Source of the DNA: Methyloglobulus sp.
GTDB taxonomy: Bacteria; Pseudomonadota; Gammaproteobacteria; Methylococcales; Methylomonadaceae
NCBI GenBank assembly: GCA_013141505.1
Contig: JABFQX010000006.1
Span: 153,300-217,299 of the forward strand
DNA length: 64,000 bases
Direction of reading: 5' to 3'
Part shown: one piece after another, positions 49,954 through 61,661 of the stretch
How positions within the stretch are numbered: the stretch's first letter is position 1
Layout: each line of letters opens with the position of its first letter
The notes under the pieces: model-generated
Database searches by the model: none
The model's input: the letters and a program-made list of their open reading frames with translations, nothing else
Told to the model about the DNA's origin: nothing
Position numbers and translations under genes: made by a program

Positions 49954-51420
49954 TTAAATCTGCCTGTTAAACAATTTAACCAAATGTTGCATTTTTCCGG
50001 TTCGCTCAGGGGTGAGCTGATCCCAGTTAAATCGCCACGTCCAATTACCTGAGGTCGTACCCGGCGTGTTCATGCGATGTTCCGACCCTAATTCCAAAAT
50101 ATCCTGCATGGGAATTATCGCTAAATTGGCAACAGAACCTAAAGCCGCATGTATTAAGGCACAATGGATGGAAGTCTGCGGATTGCCAAGGTAATCATAA
50201 ATTTTATTTTTCTCATCACCACTGAGCTTTTCAGACCAGCCTAAGGTCGTGTCGTTGTCGTGGGTTCCTGTGTATGCCACGCAATTTGGGATATAGTTGC
50301 CAGGCAGATAGGGGTTATCGGGCGTATCGCCAAAAGCAAACTGAAGGATTTTCATACCCGGCAAGTTAAATTCGTCCCTTAACTCCTCAACTTCTGGTGT
50401 GATAATACCCAGGTCTTCGGCGACCAGTGGTATTTCACCAAATTCTGCATTGATAGCGCTTAATAAGGCCTTTCCAGGTGCTTTAACCCATTCTCCATGA
50501 ATGGCAGTATCCTCAGTTGCCGGGATTTCCCAGGCGGCTTCGAGGCCACGAAAATGGTCGATACGAAGAACATCAAAACATTCAAGTTGAGTTTTCAGGC
50601 GTTCTAACCACCAATTAAATCCCGTATTCTTTAACTGTTGCCAATTAAAGTGAGGATTGCCCCAACGTTGTCCAGTTGCAGAAAAATAATCGGGCGGAAC
50701 GCCTGCAACCACAGGCATTTCACCGTCGTCATTTAGTTTAAAAACCTCGCGGTTAGCCCAAACATCGGCACTATCATAGGAGACAAATATGGGGATGTCG
50801 CCAAACATCAGGACACCTTGCTGTCCGGCATAGGTTTTCAGCTCAAGCCACTGTTTAAAAAACACATATTGCTGAAATTTTGTCGCGTCTATCTGAGATT
50901 TTAAACGCCGACGGGCTTCTTGCAAGGCTTTTGCTTCGCGATTCTTCAAAGGTTCAGGCCATTGGTTCCAGCATTGCTGATGGAATTCATTCCGGAGCGC
51001 CATGAACAAGGCAAAGTCATCAAGCCAAAAGGCTTTTGCCTGACAAAAATTCTCGAAATCACCTTTACTGGCTTGGTCGGCACGTTCCAGAAATCCTGCA
51101 AAACCTTTAGCGACTAGCTCACTTTTGCGGCTAGGCGGGCCAATATCAAGCTCTGAAGCCCTTAACCAATCATGCTTACATAACCAATCAATATTGATTA
51201 ATTCTGGATTACCGGCATGGGCAGATAAGCTCTGATAAGGGGACAGGTCGGCATGGGTGGTACCTAGTGGCAAGGTTTGCCAAACTGTAATACCCGTGTC
51301 GTGCAAAAATTTGATGAAATGCTGTGCTTCCTGCCCTAAGTCGCCCACTGCACCAGAACCCGGCAGCGACGTAATGTGCAGCAAAACACCCGCACGGCGT
51401 TTGTTTAAGATGTCTGTCAT
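49954..51420 (-). CDS. malQ: 4-alpha-glucanotransferase
   Basis: RRAGVLLHITSLPGSGAVGDLG; DVLRIDHFRGLEAAWEIP; VAEDLGIITPEVEELR; YTGTHDNDTTLGW. Confidence 0.96.
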   Translation of the reverse strand: MTDILNKRRAGVLLHITSLPGSGAVGDLGQEAQHFIKFLHDTGITVWQTLPLGTTHADLSPYQSLSAHAGNPELINIDWLCKHDWLRASELDIGPPSRKSELVAKGFAGFLERADQASKGDFENFCQAKAFWLDDFALFMALRNEFHQQCWNQWPEPLKNREAKALQEARRRLKSQIDATKFQQYVFFKQWLELKTYAGQQGVLMFGDIPIFVSYDSADVWANREVFKLNDDGEMPVVAGVPPDYFSATGQRWGNPHFNWQQLKNTGFNWWLERLKTQLECFDVLRIDHFRGLEAAWEIPATEDTAIHGEWVKAPGKALLSAINAEFGEIPLVAEDLGIITPEVEELRDEFNLPGMKILQFAFGDTPDNPYLPGNYIPNCVAYTGTHDNDTTLGWSEKLSGDEKNKIYDYLGNPQTSIHCALIHAALGSVANLAIIPMQDILELGSEHRMNTPGTTSGNWTWRFNWDQLTPERTGKMQHLVKLFNRQI

Positions 51421-51422
51421 TG

Positions 51423-53120
51423 TTAATTTTTTGTGGCTGGTCGCATTGCCCCACCCATCGCTGGCGCACCCTTACCTTGCGTAAACGATAGCGCCAGGTA
51501 CGAGGGTGGTTCTTGCCCTATCGAGCGATACAAATTGGCGAGATTCAAACGAAATTGTTTTTCAAAATTACTGACCGCTTCGCCGGGGTTATAGTCACCA
51601 AACCACCAGAACCAGTCAGACCCTTCACAAACAGCTAACTGTATTTCTGCTTGCTTGATTTGTTTTTCAGTTAAGCGTTTGGCTGATACAGCCTTATCGA
51701 ACGCCCATTTGACATCACCCAACATATCCCAGCCACGATTTTTGTCGATGTCGCCAATCCACGTTGAAAAAGTGCCGTAAACCCAACTGCCCGCGACCAG
51801 TCTATTCAGGGATTTTACTTCCACCTTGTTTTTAAGACACTCTGAAAAAGTCGTCAGTTCGATAGCCTGATGTGATGCCAGACGTTTGTATAATGCATTC
51901 AGGAAGTAATAACCATTCTCAGGGAAATATTCCCAGGCATTTTCACCATCCATGATGATGGAAACGACGATGTCATCTGCTTCATTAGCAGCAATATTCT
52001 CGAGATGCTTGATTAAGTCACCGACGGCATCATCGGCATGCCATTTTGAGTATTCAAAGCCAATCAGGTCAGACAAACCGTCGTCCCTGAAAAAACAGGG
52101 AATACCGGTATCCTTTAATTTAAAAGGATGATGCACGCCAACAGGCTTTTCATTCTCAGCCAAATTCAAGCTGTTTTGTAAAACCGAGCCACCACTGGCT
52201 GCCCATTTAAAACCAAAGTCACCCAGTATTTTGAGGGTAAGTTCGCTGATGCTGCCTTCTGAAGGCCAGCATCCCTCAGGCGTAAAGCCAAAAAACCGTT
52301 TGAATGTTTGCACGCCTTTTTCAAGATGCCAGTTAACCCGTTCTCCACCGCCAGGGTACGCTTTCAAATCCGGTAAAGGTGCGTTTGGCATAGCTTCGAG
52401 CGTGGAATTCAAATCCAGTAACAGTGGCATGATGGGGTGGGCATAAGGCGTTACTGAAAGTTCAACCTGACCTTTTTTCGCCAAGGCTTTGTAGCGGCAA
52501 ATAACCGTGGAGAGTTGTTCGCCGATAATTTCCAGGATCTCAATCCGATCATGCAGGCTATAACCACTGCCTTTTTCGATGAGGTGTTTTACGCGGTTGT
52601 CGCTGAGTTTGATAGTCTCGCCCATCCAGGCCAGGTGATACCAAGCTAAAATGTCACATATAAACTGGGAATTAACGTAATCCAATGAGTCGTAGTTTTG
52701 TTCCAGCCATTCGGCCATCGTTGCCAATTTTTTGTAGGCAGGATAACGGTTGATTTGTCTTTCCCGGTTGGCTCGCAAGCAATCTTTTACCAATTTCATG
52801 CGATCCTGAGGATCAGACGGTACACTGGGGTCGACCAGGGCGGCAAGCAAGGGATCGGTGATTGAAATACGGTCATGTAAATAGGCACTGACCTGTTTAG
52901 CGTATTCCTCAATCTGTTCCAGCAAAATTGGCGCGAAATTAACGACCGCTTTGGCATTGGGTACAGCTTCGAGATGTCCGGCCATATCGACATAATCTTT
53001 TATAACATGCAGATAAGTCCAAGGCAGCTTGAATGTGCCTGTTTGTAAATCACGGTATTCGGGCTGGTGCATGTGCCAGCACAACACCAATTTCAATTTA
53101 TTTTGTTCCATTTTTCTCAT
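51423..53120 (-). CDS. Glycoside hydrolase family 57 protein
   Basis: [69 protein letters not shown]. Confidence 0.92.
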   Translation of the reverse strand: MRKMEQNKLKLVLCWHMHQPEYRDLQTGTFKLPWTYLHVIKDYVDMAGHLEAVPNAKAVVNFAPILLEQIEEYAKQVSAYLHDRISITDPLLAALVDPSVPSDPQDRMKLVKDCLRANRERQINRYPAYKKLATMAEWLEQNYDSLDYVNSQFICDILAWYHLAWMGETIKLSDNRVKHLIEKGSGYSLHDRIEILEIIGEQLSTVICRYKALAKKGQVELSVTPYAHPIMPLLLDLNSTLEAMPNAPLPDLKAYPGGGERVNWHLEKGVQTFKRFFGFTPEGCWPSEGSISELTLKILGDFGFKWAASGGSVLQNSLNLAENEKPVGVHHPFKLKDTGIPCFFRDDGLSDLIGFEYSKWHADDAVGDLIKHLENIAANEADDIVVSIIMDGENAWEYFPENGYYFLNALYKRLASHQAIELTTFSECLKNKVEVKSLNRLVAGSWVYGTFSTWIGDIDKNRGWDMLGDVKWAFDKAVSAKRLTEKQIKQAEIQLAVCEGSDWFWWFGDYNPGEAVSNFEKQFRLNLANLYRSIGQEPPSYLALSFTQGKGAPAMGGAMRPATKN

Positions 53121-54376
53121 CTAACGTAACGCAGTTTTTGCCCCAGCATGTCAGGAGTCACCAAAACCACGCCGCCTGGGCTGACGTGATAATTTTTTGC
53201 ATCATCTGCCGAGTTCTCACCGATTACGGTTCCCTCAGGGACTTCGCAACCTTTTTCAATGATGGCCTTGTTAATTCGGCAATGTCGCCCTATTGTAGTG
53301 TCGGGTAGGATAATACTGTCTTGTACTGTCGAATAAGAATTTACCCTGACATTTGAAAATAATAACGAATGCCGGACTTTCGCCCCGGAAATAACACATC
53401 CACCCGAAACCATGGAGTCGACGGCTTGCCCGCGACGGTCTTCATCGTCAAAGACAAATTTTGCCGGTGGTGTTTGCTCCTGATACGTCCAGATCGGCCA
53501 GGATTTGTCATACAAGTTAAGCTCGGGATTAACGCCGATCAACTCCATATTAGCAGACCAATAGGCATCAATAGTACCCACATCGCGCCAATAACTTTGC
53601 TGGCCACTTTGTAAGTCAAGGAAGGGATAGGCGTTTACCAGATACTTGTCGATCACGGCAGGGATAATATCTTTACCAAAATCGTGGCTGCTACCCTTGG
53701 TGTCGGCATCTTTTATCAACTGCTCGTATAGAAAGTTCGCATTGAAGATATAAATACCCATAGATGCCAACGCGGTATCGGTGCGTCCTGGCATGACCGG
53801 TGGATTTTCAGGCTTTTCCACAAACGCCCTGACCCGGCGGTTTTCATCGACATCCATCACACCAAATGCTGCGGCTTCTTTTAATGAGACCTCTATGCAG
53901 CCTATTGTTAAGTCAGCATTTTTATTGACGTGATCGGCCAGCATCGCGCCATAATCCATTTTGTAAATGTGATCGCCAGCCAGCACTAATATATGCTCAG
54001 GATGCCGTGTCCTCAGAATGTCAATATTTTGAAATACCGCATCAGCCGTACCTTTATACCAAGAATCTTCATCATGCCGTTGCTGTGCAGGGAACAATTC
54101 GACATACTCCCCAAACTCACCCCGCAAAAATCCCCAGCCTTGTTGAATGTGAAGAATTAATGAGTGCGCCTTGTATTGGGTTAGAATGCCTATCTTGCGG
54201 ATGCCCGAATTCATGCAATTGGAGAGCGGAAAATCAATAATGCGAAATTTTCCGCCAAACGGCACAGCGGGTTTGGCGCGCCAATCGGTCATATTCTTTA
54301 AACGGGCACCACGACCGCCCGCTAAAATGAGTGCAATAGTATTTCTGGTTAAGTGACTGACGTAACGGTCTGACAT
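53117..54376 (-). CDS. glgC: Glucose-1-phosphate adenylyltransferase
   Basis: [45 protein letters not shown]; start at MSDRYVS, not the longer ORF. Confidence 0.97.
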   Translation of the reverse strand: MSDRYVSHLTRNTIALILAGGRGARLKNMTDWRAKPAVPFGGKFRIIDFPLSNCMNSGIRKIGILTQYKAHSLILHIQQGWGFLRGEFGEYVELFPAQQRHDEDSWYKGTADAVFQNIDILRTRHPEHILVLAGDHIYKMDYGAMLADHVNKNADLTIGCIEVSLKEAAAFGVMDVDENRRVRAFVEKPENPPVMPGRTDTALASMGIYIFNANFLYEQLIKDADTKGSSHDFGKDIIPAVIDKYLVNAYPFLDLQSGQQSYWRDVGTIDAYWSANMELIGVNPELNLYDKSWPIWTYQEQTPPAKFVFDDEDRRGQAVDSMVSGGCVISGAKVRHSLLFSNVRVNSYSTVQDSIILPDTTIGRHCRINKAIIEKGCEVPEGTVIGENSADDAKNYHVSPGGVVLVTPDMLGQKLRYVR

Positions 54377-54464
54377 GGGTTTCTCCAGTTTGAATAGCCG
54401 CAGTGCTATTGTTTTTTTGGTAAAATGAGCGCAACTAATTCTACTACATTGAGGCACACACAAG

Positions 54465-56639
54465 GTGAAAAAACCATCAACAAACGTACTTGATGCAGAA
54501 GCCATCAAAATCGCAGAAGCCAGACATCATGACCCTTTCTCAGTATTAGGTCGGCAGGTAAATAATACCCAAACAAATATAAAAGTATACTTGCCTTATG
54601 CAGAAACCGTAGATCTCAGCCACAATAAATCAGCTTTTCAGCGCATTACCGGCACTGATTTTTTTGAGTGCCTGGTCGGCAAAGAGCCGTTGCCCAAACA
54701 TTACCAATTATCCTGGACAGATAAAAGCGGTAATACGCACGTAAATTATGACCCCTATGACTTTCCAGTGCAGTTGCCTGAATTTGACCAGCATTTGTTC
54801 GGTGAAGGCAAACACTGGCATATTTATGAAAAACTGGGAGGCCATCTGCATAGTGTGGACGGCATTGATGGGGTTTTGTTTGCGGTTTGGGCACCCAGTG
54901 CCGGGCGCGTCAGTGTCGTCGGTGATTTTAACCAATGGGATGGTCGCTGCCACCCCATGCGTAGCCTGGGTGGTGGTGGCTTATGGGAGCTGTTTATTCC
55001 TGGCTTGCAAGAAGGTAGTCTGTATAAATTTGAAATCCTCAACCGTTTCAGCCAGGAAGTTTTATTAAAAACAGACCCTTACGGACAACAGTTTGAGTTC
55101 CGCCCGAACACGTCCGCGATTATAGTCAATGAAAACAGCTACGAATGGCTCGATCACCAATGGTTGGCCGAACGCAGCAACCGTAACTGGCTTCATGCCC
55201 CGATGTCCATTTATGAAGTCCATCTGGGATCATGGCGGCGCGACAAATTAGGTAATTTCCCCAATTACCGCATCCTTGCCGATCAATTGGTCGATTATGT
55301 CAAGCAGCTTGGCTTTACCCATATCGAACTATTGCCTATTACCGAACATCCTTTGGATGCATCTTGGGGTTACCAAACCACCGGTTATTTTGCGCCCACC
55401 AGTCGATTTGGCACGCCGGATGATTTTCGTTACTTTGTTGATACTTTCCATCAGAATGGTATGGGCGTTATCTTGGATTGGGTACCGGCACATTTCCCCA
55501 AAGATGCTTTTGGGCTTGCTCGTTTTGATGGCAGTGCCTTATATGAACACGAAGATCCCCGCAAAGGCGAACACCGCGATTGGGGGACGTTGATCTACAA
55601 TTACGGTCGTAACGAAGTCAAAAATTTCTTATTGGCAAGTGCGGTTTTTTGGCTGGAAGAATTCCATCTCGATGGCTTACGCGTCGATGCCGTTGCGTCC
55701 ATGCTGTATTTGGATTATTCACGAGAAGCAGGGGATTGGATTCCTAACCGCTATGGCGGACGGGAAAATCTGGAAGCCATCGATTTTCTAAGGGAATTGA
55801 ATGCCGTCACCCATGACCAGCACCCTGGAACGGTTATTATGGCGGAAGAATCCACGTCCTGGCCGCAAGTAACACGTCCAACTTGGACTGGCGGACTGGG
55901 CTTTTCGATGAAATGGAACATGGGCTGGATGCACGATGTGCTGTCTTATATGAGCCAGGAATCCGTGCATCGTAAATACCATCATGACCAACTCACCTTC
56001 GGGATGTTGTACGCCTTTACCGAAAATTTTGCCTTACCGTTTTCCCATGATGAAGTGGTGCATGGCAAAGGTTCGCTATTGAGTAAAATGCCCGGTGATG
56101 AATGGCAACGATTTGCAAATTTACGCTTGCTATACACCTTTATGTATACCTATCCGGGAAAAAAACTGCTATTCATGGGCTGTGAATTTGGTCAAGGTAC
56201 CGAATGGAATTTCAACAAGTCCCTGGATTGGTACGTGCTGGATTATCCGCATCATCAAGGTATACAAACGCTGATAAAAGATTTAAATCATCTCTACAGG
56301 GATCATCCAGCACTGCACTATTATGATTTTGATCACCACGGCTTTGAGTGGATTGATTGCCATGATGTACAACAATCGGTGATTAGTTACCGACGTAAGA
56401 GTGAACATGAAGACTTGATTATCGTGCTTAATTTTACCCCCGTGCCACGCGAACAATATCGCATCGGCGTACCTCTAGCAGGCACTTATACGGAGTTACT
56501 CAATTCTGATTCCAAATATTACGATGGCAGCAATATTGGCAATGGTGCCGTATTATCCGAGCCGGTTCCCTGGATGAATCAGGCGAATTCCATTTGCCTT
56601 TCCTTGCCGCCGCTCGGGGCAGTAATATTGAAACTGTAA
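54465..56639 (+). CDS. glgB: 1,4-alpha-glucan branching enzyme
   Basis: [68 protein letters not shown]. Confidence 0.97.
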   Translation: MKKPSTNVLDAEAIKIAEARHHDPFSVLGRQVNNTQTNIKVYLPYAETVDLSHNKSAFQRITGTDFFECLVGKEPLPKHYQLSWTDKSGNTHVNYDPYDFPVQLPEFDQHLFGEGKHWHIYEKLGGHLHSVDGIDGVLFAVWAPSAGRVSVVGDFNQWDGRCHPMRSLGGGGLWELFIPGLQEGSLYKFEILNRFSQEVLLKTDPYGQQFEFRPNTSAIIVNENSYEWLDHQWLAERSNRNWLHAPMSIYEVHLGSWRRDKLGNFPNYRILADQLVDYVKQLGFTHIELLPITEHPLDASWGYQTTGYFAPTSRFGTPDDFRYFVDTFHQNGMGVILDWVPAHFPKDAFGLARFDGSALYEHEDPRKGEHRDWGTLIYNYGRNEVKNFLLASAVFWLEEFHLDGLRVDAVASMLYLDYSREAGDWIPNRYGGRENLEAIDFLRELNAVTHDQHPGTVIMAEESTSWPQVTRPTWTGGLGFSMKWNMGWMHDVLSYMSQESVHRKYHHDQLTFGMLYAFTENFALPFSHDEVVHGKGSLLSKMPGDEWQRFANLRLLYTFMYTYPGKKLLFMGCEFGQGTEWNFNKSLDWYVLDYPHHQGIQTLIKDLNHLYRDHPALHYYDFDHHGFEWIDCHDVQQSVISYRRKSEHEDLIIVLNFTPVPREQYRIGVPLAGTYTELLNSDSKYYDGSNIGNGAVLSEPVPWMNQANSICLSLPPLGAVILKL

Positions 56640-56683
56640 AACGAAAAATATAAGCGTTTTTTATACTTAAAATTGATAGTTAA

Positions 56684-58135
56684 GTGATCGACAAGAATCA
56701 TATGAAAAAAATATTGTTTGTAACCAGTGAAGCCCACCCGCTGTTAAAAACAGGTGGGCTTGCCGATGTATCCGGCAGTTTACCAAAGGCGTTGGCAGAA
56801 TTATCGCAAGATGTGCGTTTAATTATACCCAAGTACCACGCCTTAAAAACCTTCAACGACGTACGCTTTTTATGCTCATTACGGGTTGATAATCGCCAAG
56901 TAGACTTGCTTGAAACACAAATGCCCGACAGCGAGGTCAAAGTGTTGCTGCTAGATTACCCTGATTTCTATGGCCGCCCTGGCAACCCTTATGTCGATGC
57001 CGACGGTGATTCCTGGCCTGACAATGCGGAACGGTTCGCCCTGTTTTGCCGCATTGCGGTTGAAGTCGGCATGGATCGGGCGGGGCTGGACTGGCAGCCT
57101 GATATTATCCACTGCAACGATTGGCAAAGCGGTTTGGTGCCCGCCCTGTTGTCGCTTGAGGAGAATCCGCCGCCCAGTGTCTTTACGATTCACAACATGG
57201 CTTATCAAGGCTTATTCCCCGCCGAGAGTATTCGGGGCATCAATCTGCCGGGGCAACTGTGGCATCCTGATGGTGTGGAATTCCATCAGATGCTGTCTTT
57301 CATCAAGGGCGGATTAGTCTATGCCGACCATATAACCACGGTCAGCCCGACGTATGCCCTGGAAATCCAAACCCCAGCTTTTGGCTACGGACTGGAAGGT
57401 TTGTTGCAACACAGAAAAGACGATTTAACAGGCATTATCAACGGCATTGATATTGATCTTTGGAATCCACAGGATGATCCTTTAATCCCCCAACCTTACC
57501 AAGCGAAAACGCTCGCTAAAAAACAGTCCAACAAGTCTGAATTACAGCAACACTTTGCGTTGCCGGTTGATGCTGATGTGCCGCTGTTTGGCCTGATAGG
57601 ACGTTTGGTTGACCAAAAAGGTATTGATTTAATCATCGATTGCTTGCCGGAAATGATGACAATGCCTTTGCAGTTTGTGTTGTTGGGAGCTGGCGAAAAA
57701 GATTATGAGCGGCGCTTGCAAAATATAGCGGATTTATTTGCCGATAAAATGGCGGTTACTGTCGGCTATAATGAACCTCTGGCACATCTCATTGAAGCGG
57801 GTGCCGATGTTTTTTTAATGCCGTCACGATTTGAACCCTGCGGCCTCAATCAGATGTACAGCCAACGCTATGGGACTTTACCCATCGTCAGGAAAACCGG
57901 CGGCCTGGCTGACACGGTGGTTGATGCCTTGCCTCATACCATTGCTGACAATACCGCCACCGGCTTTGTCTTCAACGATGCCAGTGCCAGTTCATTATTG
58001 GAAGCTATAAAACGTACTTTGATGGCCTATAGCGATAAAAAAGCCTGGGCAAAAATTCAGGCGAATGCGATGAAAGCCGATTTTTCCTGGCAATATAGCG
58101 CAGAACAGTATTTAAAGTTGTACCGAAGTTTGTGA
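56684..58135 (+). CDS. glgA: Glycogen synthase
   Basis: KKILFVTSEAHPLLKTGGLADVSGSLPKAL; MPSRFEPCGLNQMYSQRYGTLPIVRKTGGLADTV; the start may be at 56702. Confidence 0.97.
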   Translation: MIDKNHMKKILFVTSEAHPLLKTGGLADVSGSLPKALAELSQDVRLIIPKYHALKTFNDVRFLCSLRVDNRQVDLLETQMPDSEVKVLLLDYPDFYGRPGNPYVDADGDSWPDNAERFALFCRIAVEVGMDRAGLDWQPDIIHCNDWQSGLVPALLSLEENPPPSVFTIHNMAYQGLFPAESIRGINLPGQLWHPDGVEFHQMLSFIKGGLVYADHITTVSPTYALEIQTPAFGYGLEGLLQHRKDDLTGIINGIDIDLWNPQDDPLIPQPYQAKTLAKKQSNKSELQQHFALPVDADVPLFGLIGRLVDQKGIDLIIDCLPEMMTMPLQFVLLGAGEKDYERRLQNIADLFADKMAVTVGYNEPLAHLIEAGADVFLMPSRFEPCGLNQMYSQRYGTLPIVRKTGGLADTVVDALPHTIADNTATGFVFNDASASSLLEAIKRTLMAYSDKKAWAKIQANAMKADFSWQYSAEQYLKLYRSL

Positions 58136-58207
58136 CAATTATTTAGCCGAAAACGGGTGGCTTTTATGCCAATTGCTATTCGTTTTCAGCATATTTCGGG
58201 AGGTTTT

Positions 58208-59011
58208 TTGAGAAAGCAAATCTTGGCTTTGTTGATGCTGGTGCCAGCCTTGGTTTTTGCAGAATCTGTGGTTGAAGTTATCTCGGTATATAATCGACCG
58301 GCTTCAGAAATTCAGCCGTTGCTCCTGCCTATGCTGGAAGAGTCTGATCACATCGTCGCCAATGGCGATACGCTGATCGTAAAGACCACACCCGAACGCC
58401 TGGCAACGATTACTAAACTCATCGGAAAACTGGATAGCCCACTGACTAATCTGCAAATTAGCGTTATCCAAAGCCAGGAAACCACTGCTGAACAACTCAA
58501 TGCAGGGGTTCGCTTTGATGTCGCTGTTCCTTGGCAACGTCTTGACCATACCAAAAGTCGTGGGGATGCTTACTACAATCAATCACGTGGCAATAACACG
58601 AATAAAAACACCCAAATCATCAGAACGACTGACGGCGCGACCGCGTATATCAAAGCCGGCAGTGTCGTGCCAATCACTAACTATCAAGTCTACCGCGACG
58701 GCTACGGTTATCCCTACGAAAACAGGTCAACCCAGTTGGTCGAAGCGACCACAGGATTTGCGGTGACGCCAAAATTGATTGGTGAACAAGTCAACCTGGA
58801 AGTATCGCCTTGGTCTGATCATTATAGCGGCAAGGGCCAATTCCAAACCCAATCGGCGGAAACGTCTATTCGGGTGAACCTGGGCGAATGGGTCGATTTA
58901 GGCGGAGTTGCGGAAACGGGTCAAAGCAGCAACAATGGTGGATTAAATTACAATCAACAATTCAGCCAAAACAACCTGCATATTTTGGTGAAGGTCGATA
59001 TCGTCAATTAA
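58208..59011 (+). CDS. Secretin-like exported protein (orphan)
   Basis: Signal peptide; SVVEVISVYNRPASEIQPLLLPMLEESDHIVANGDTLIVKTTPERLATITKLIGKLD resembles a secretin N-domain; C-terminal beta-rich region; TTG start proposed. Confidence 0.7.
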   Translation: MRKQILALLMLVPALVFAESVVEVISVYNRPASEIQPLLLPMLEESDHIVANGDTLIVKTTPERLATITKLIGKLDSPLTNLQISVIQSQETTAEQLNAGVRFDVAVPWQRLDHTKSRGDAYYNQSRGNNTNKNTQIIRTTDGATAYIKAGSVVPITNYQVYRDGYGYPYENRSTQLVEATTGFAVTPKLIGEQVNLEVSPWSDHYSGKGQFQTQSAETSIRVNLGEWVDLGGVAETGQSSNNGGLNYNQQFSQNNLHILVKVDIVN

Positions 59012-59035
59012 CACCGGGCGCAATCAAGATACTTA

Positions 59036-59251
59036 TCAATTATCAAGATGATCGCCACTGCTGTTAATTTTATTCTCCCTGAACTCTTTGGCAACAAACA
59101 CAACAACACACAAAACAACCAGAAACGCAGCAATGGTCATTTCTGCTTTCATAAAGAATTCAATGGTCAGCGGTTCAAACCATAATTGGACTATGCCGAG
59201 CATCACGGCCAATACAAACAACCCCACTCCTATTGCAATGCCCATCTTCAT
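59036..59251 (-). CDS. Small membrane hypothetical protein
   Basis: 71 aa with two predicted TM segments; upstream of and apparently co-transcribed with the YbjQ-family gene. Confidence 0.5.
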   Translation of the reverse strand: MKMGIAIGVGLFVLAVMLGIVQLWFEPLTIEFFMKAEMTIAAFLVVLCVVVFVAKEFRENKINSSGDHLDN

Positions 59252-59259
59252 TGACTTAC

Positions 59260-59589
59260 CTAATTTGGCCTAACCGTGACCGCAGTACCATAACAGATAA
59301 CTTCGGTGACACCATTCATAATCTCGGTTGCGTCATATCTCATGGCAATAATCGCGTTGGCACCGTTTTTTTCGGCTTGAACAGTCATCAGTTTATACGC
59401 GTCTTTTCTGGCTTGTTCGCACATGTTCGAATAGATGGTGATGTTGCCACCAAAAATCGTTTGCAGTCCGCCAAAGAAAGAGCCAACGATTGACCGTGAC
59501 CTCACCACAATTCCACGTACAACGCCTACGTTACTAACTATTTGGTGGCCAGGTAATTCTAAAGCGGTCGTAACTTTGTTTGCGTCCAA
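59260..59589 (-). CDS. YbjQ-family putative heavy-metal-binding protein
   Basis: [51 protein letters not shown]...[10 protein letters not shown]. Confidence 0.9.
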   Translation of the reverse strand: MDANKVTTALELPGHQIVSNVGVVRGIVVRSRSIVGSFFGGLQTIFGGNITIYSNMCEQARKDAYKLMTVQAEKNGANAIIAMRYDATEIMNGVTEVICYGTAVTVRPN

Positions 59590-59766
59590 TATGTTCCTCC
59601 ATTAAAGGGATTGTTAGTGTGCCGTATCTTCCTCCCTTCCATCAACTTTGACAAGATTAGCTTCTCCAGTTTGGTAACAACCTGAAAAATAGCAGAGGTT
59701 CCCCTGCCGCAAAAAACTATTTTGTTTTGATGCTGTATACTATCGGGGATTATAGAAGGTAACAGT

Positions 59767-60366
59767 ATGAAGCAATTACACAGAACAGATTTGTTTGGCT
59801 GGTCGGAATTTAATCCAGAGCGGAACCTGGATTTTTATAGCGTATTGTGGGTAAGGGCAGAAGGCAATGTGTTAATTGACCCTTTACCCCTATCGGCACA
59901 TGACCAGAATCATTTACGCCAATTGGGCGGGGCAAAAATTATCGTTATTACCAACAGTGACCATTGTCGGGATGCCTTTCATATTGCCAAAGTCACGGGA
60001 GCGGCCCTATACGGCCCCGAAAGCGAACGGAGTAATTTCCCTATAACGTGTGATCATTGGTTGCATGATAATCAGGCAATTGTGCCAGGATTGGTAGCGT
60101 ATCAATTACAGGGATCAAAAACGTCTGGTGAACTGGCACTGGTGCTAGAACAGACTACACTTATTACTGGGGATTTGATCAGATGCCATACAGCCGGTAA
60201 ATTGTGCATTCTGCCGGACGCTAAATTGACCGACTCAGTTCTAGCCAAACAGTCTGTAAAACGGTTGGCAAATCTAAGCGGAATCACAACAGTACTTGTT
60301 GGTGACGGCTGGCCCTTATTTGTTCAAGGCGGGCAAGCCCTTAACGCGTTGGCGGATTCCCTGTAA
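59767..60366 (+). CDS. Metallo-beta-lactamase-fold protein
   Basis: FNPERNLDFYSVLWVRAEGNVLIDPLPLSAHDQNHLRQLGGAKIIVITNSDHCRDA; degenerate metal motif. Confidence 0.75.
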   Translation: MKQLHRTDLFGWSEFNPERNLDFYSVLWVRAEGNVLIDPLPLSAHDQNHLRQLGGAKIIVITNSDHCRDAFHIAKVTGAALYGPESERSNFPITCDHWLHDNQAIVPGLVAYQLQGSKTSGELALVLEQTTLITGDLIRCHTAGKLCILPDAKLTDSVLAKQSVKRLANLSGITTVLVGDGWPLFVQGGQALNALADSL

Positions 60367-60480
60367 TGTTAAAAAATCTGAAACTAAAATAGATTTATTT
60401 TGTCCACCTAAAGCAAAACTTAAGCTCAAGTGGATTATAAAGCGGATAGTTTATATTTAACTAAATTTCAAGGTGTGGAT

Positions 60481-60711
60481 ATGGCAAACCCTAAGTATTT
60501 ATCAATGAACGTCACTGATTTGCGTCGCAAACTACGTCGGTCTAATACCCCCAAAATTGACGACCTCAGTGAGCAAGAGCGTCGTAAGGCAGAAGACCGT
60601 CGTCAACTCGTCAGCGAATCAAGTCAAGCCGAAGACGAAGCTCAACGCATTTGGTTAACGCCCGGCGAACGGACATTAATTGAAGATCTTTATCTTCTGG
60701 ATGACAAATAA
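60481..60711 (+). CDS. Small charged hypothetical protein
   Basis: 76 aa MANPKYLSMNVTDLRRKLRRSNTPKIDDLSEQERRKAEDRR; internal start chosen. Confidence 0.55.
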   Translation: MANPKYLSMNVTDLRRKLRRSNTPKIDDLSEQERRKAEDRRQLVSESSQAEDEAQRIWLTPGERTLIEDLYLLDDK

Positions 60712-60716
60712 TTCTG

Positions 60717-61661
60717 TCATTTATTTCGATTGCCGCTATCCGGTTTAGCCGTCTGTTGTGCGCCGGAAGCCAGTGCTTCTGGCTTAATACCAGAGAACTC
60801 AAACAACAGTTCTAATTCCTTAGAATCCAGCTCATAAAACGAGTGTGCCTTTAGCCGCTCCGGCAACACCACAGGTCCATACCGCACCCGCATCAAGCGG
60901 CTAACCACGACATTTTGTGACTCCCACAAGCGTCTGACCAAACGATTACGGCCTTCTTTAACCGTAACGTAATACCATTTATTAGCACCCTCGCCTGCAT
61001 AAAAACGGATGTCGTCAAACTTGGCGAGACCATCTTCTAATTCTACGCCTTGCTTTAACCTTTCGATGATAGCATCGGGAATTTCACCTAAAACCCGAAC
61101 CGCATATTCGCGTTCGACCTGGGTGGACGGATGCATCAATTTGTTAGCCAATTCGCCGTTATTGGTGACCAACAACAAGCCTGATGTGTTGATGTCAAGT
61201 CTACCGACGGCTATCCACCGTGATGCAACCAAACTCGGCAATTGCGTGAACACCACTGGGCGACCTTCGGGATCACGCCGGGTAACGACTTCCCCAGTCG
61301 GCTTGTGGTACAGCAACACCCGCGTGGGTTGCACGGAAAACTTGTCCCAGTTTACGACGCGGTCATTAATGGTTAAATAATCGCCCGCTTTGATACGCGT
61401 ACCCAAGGTAACGGTTGCGCCATTGAGTTTCAACCGCCCTTCTTCAATCCAGCGTTCGATTTCCCTTCGGGAACCAATGCCGCCCCGCGCCAACACTTTT
61501 TGGATGCGCTCACCCAGCCCGGCATCTGCGGTATCTATTTTTCGTGCCGCAACCGCTGGTTCAAACGGCTGTGCTTTCGCCGAGTTCTTCACCCATGTCT
61601 TCTTGGTTGTCGGTGGTCGCTTGGGCGAATTCGTCTTGCTTGTCGGTGGTTTGTTCTTCAC
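60717..61661 (-). CDS. rluB: 23S rRNA pseudouridine synthase (RluB type)
   Basis: S4-like GERIQKVLARGGIGSRREIERWIEEGRLKLNG; VGRLDINTSGLLLVTNNGELANKLMHPS; 101-bp overlap with scpB if the upstream ATG is used. Confidence 0.92.
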   Translation of the reverse strand: MKNKPPTSKTNSPKRPPTTKKTWVKNSAKAQPFEPAVAARKIDTADAGLGERIQKVLARGGIGSRREIERWIEEGRLKLNGATVTLGTRIKAGDYLTINDRVVNWDKFSVQPTRVLLYHKPTGEVVTRRDPEGRPVVFTQLPSLVASRWIAVGRLDINTSGLLLVTNNGELANKLMHPSTQVEREYAVRVLGEIPDAIIERLKQGVELEDGLAKFDDIRFYAGEGANKWYYVTVKEGRNRLVRRLWESQNVVVSRLMRVRYGPVVLPERLKAHSFYELDSKELELLFEFSGIKPEALASGAQQTAKPDSGNRNK

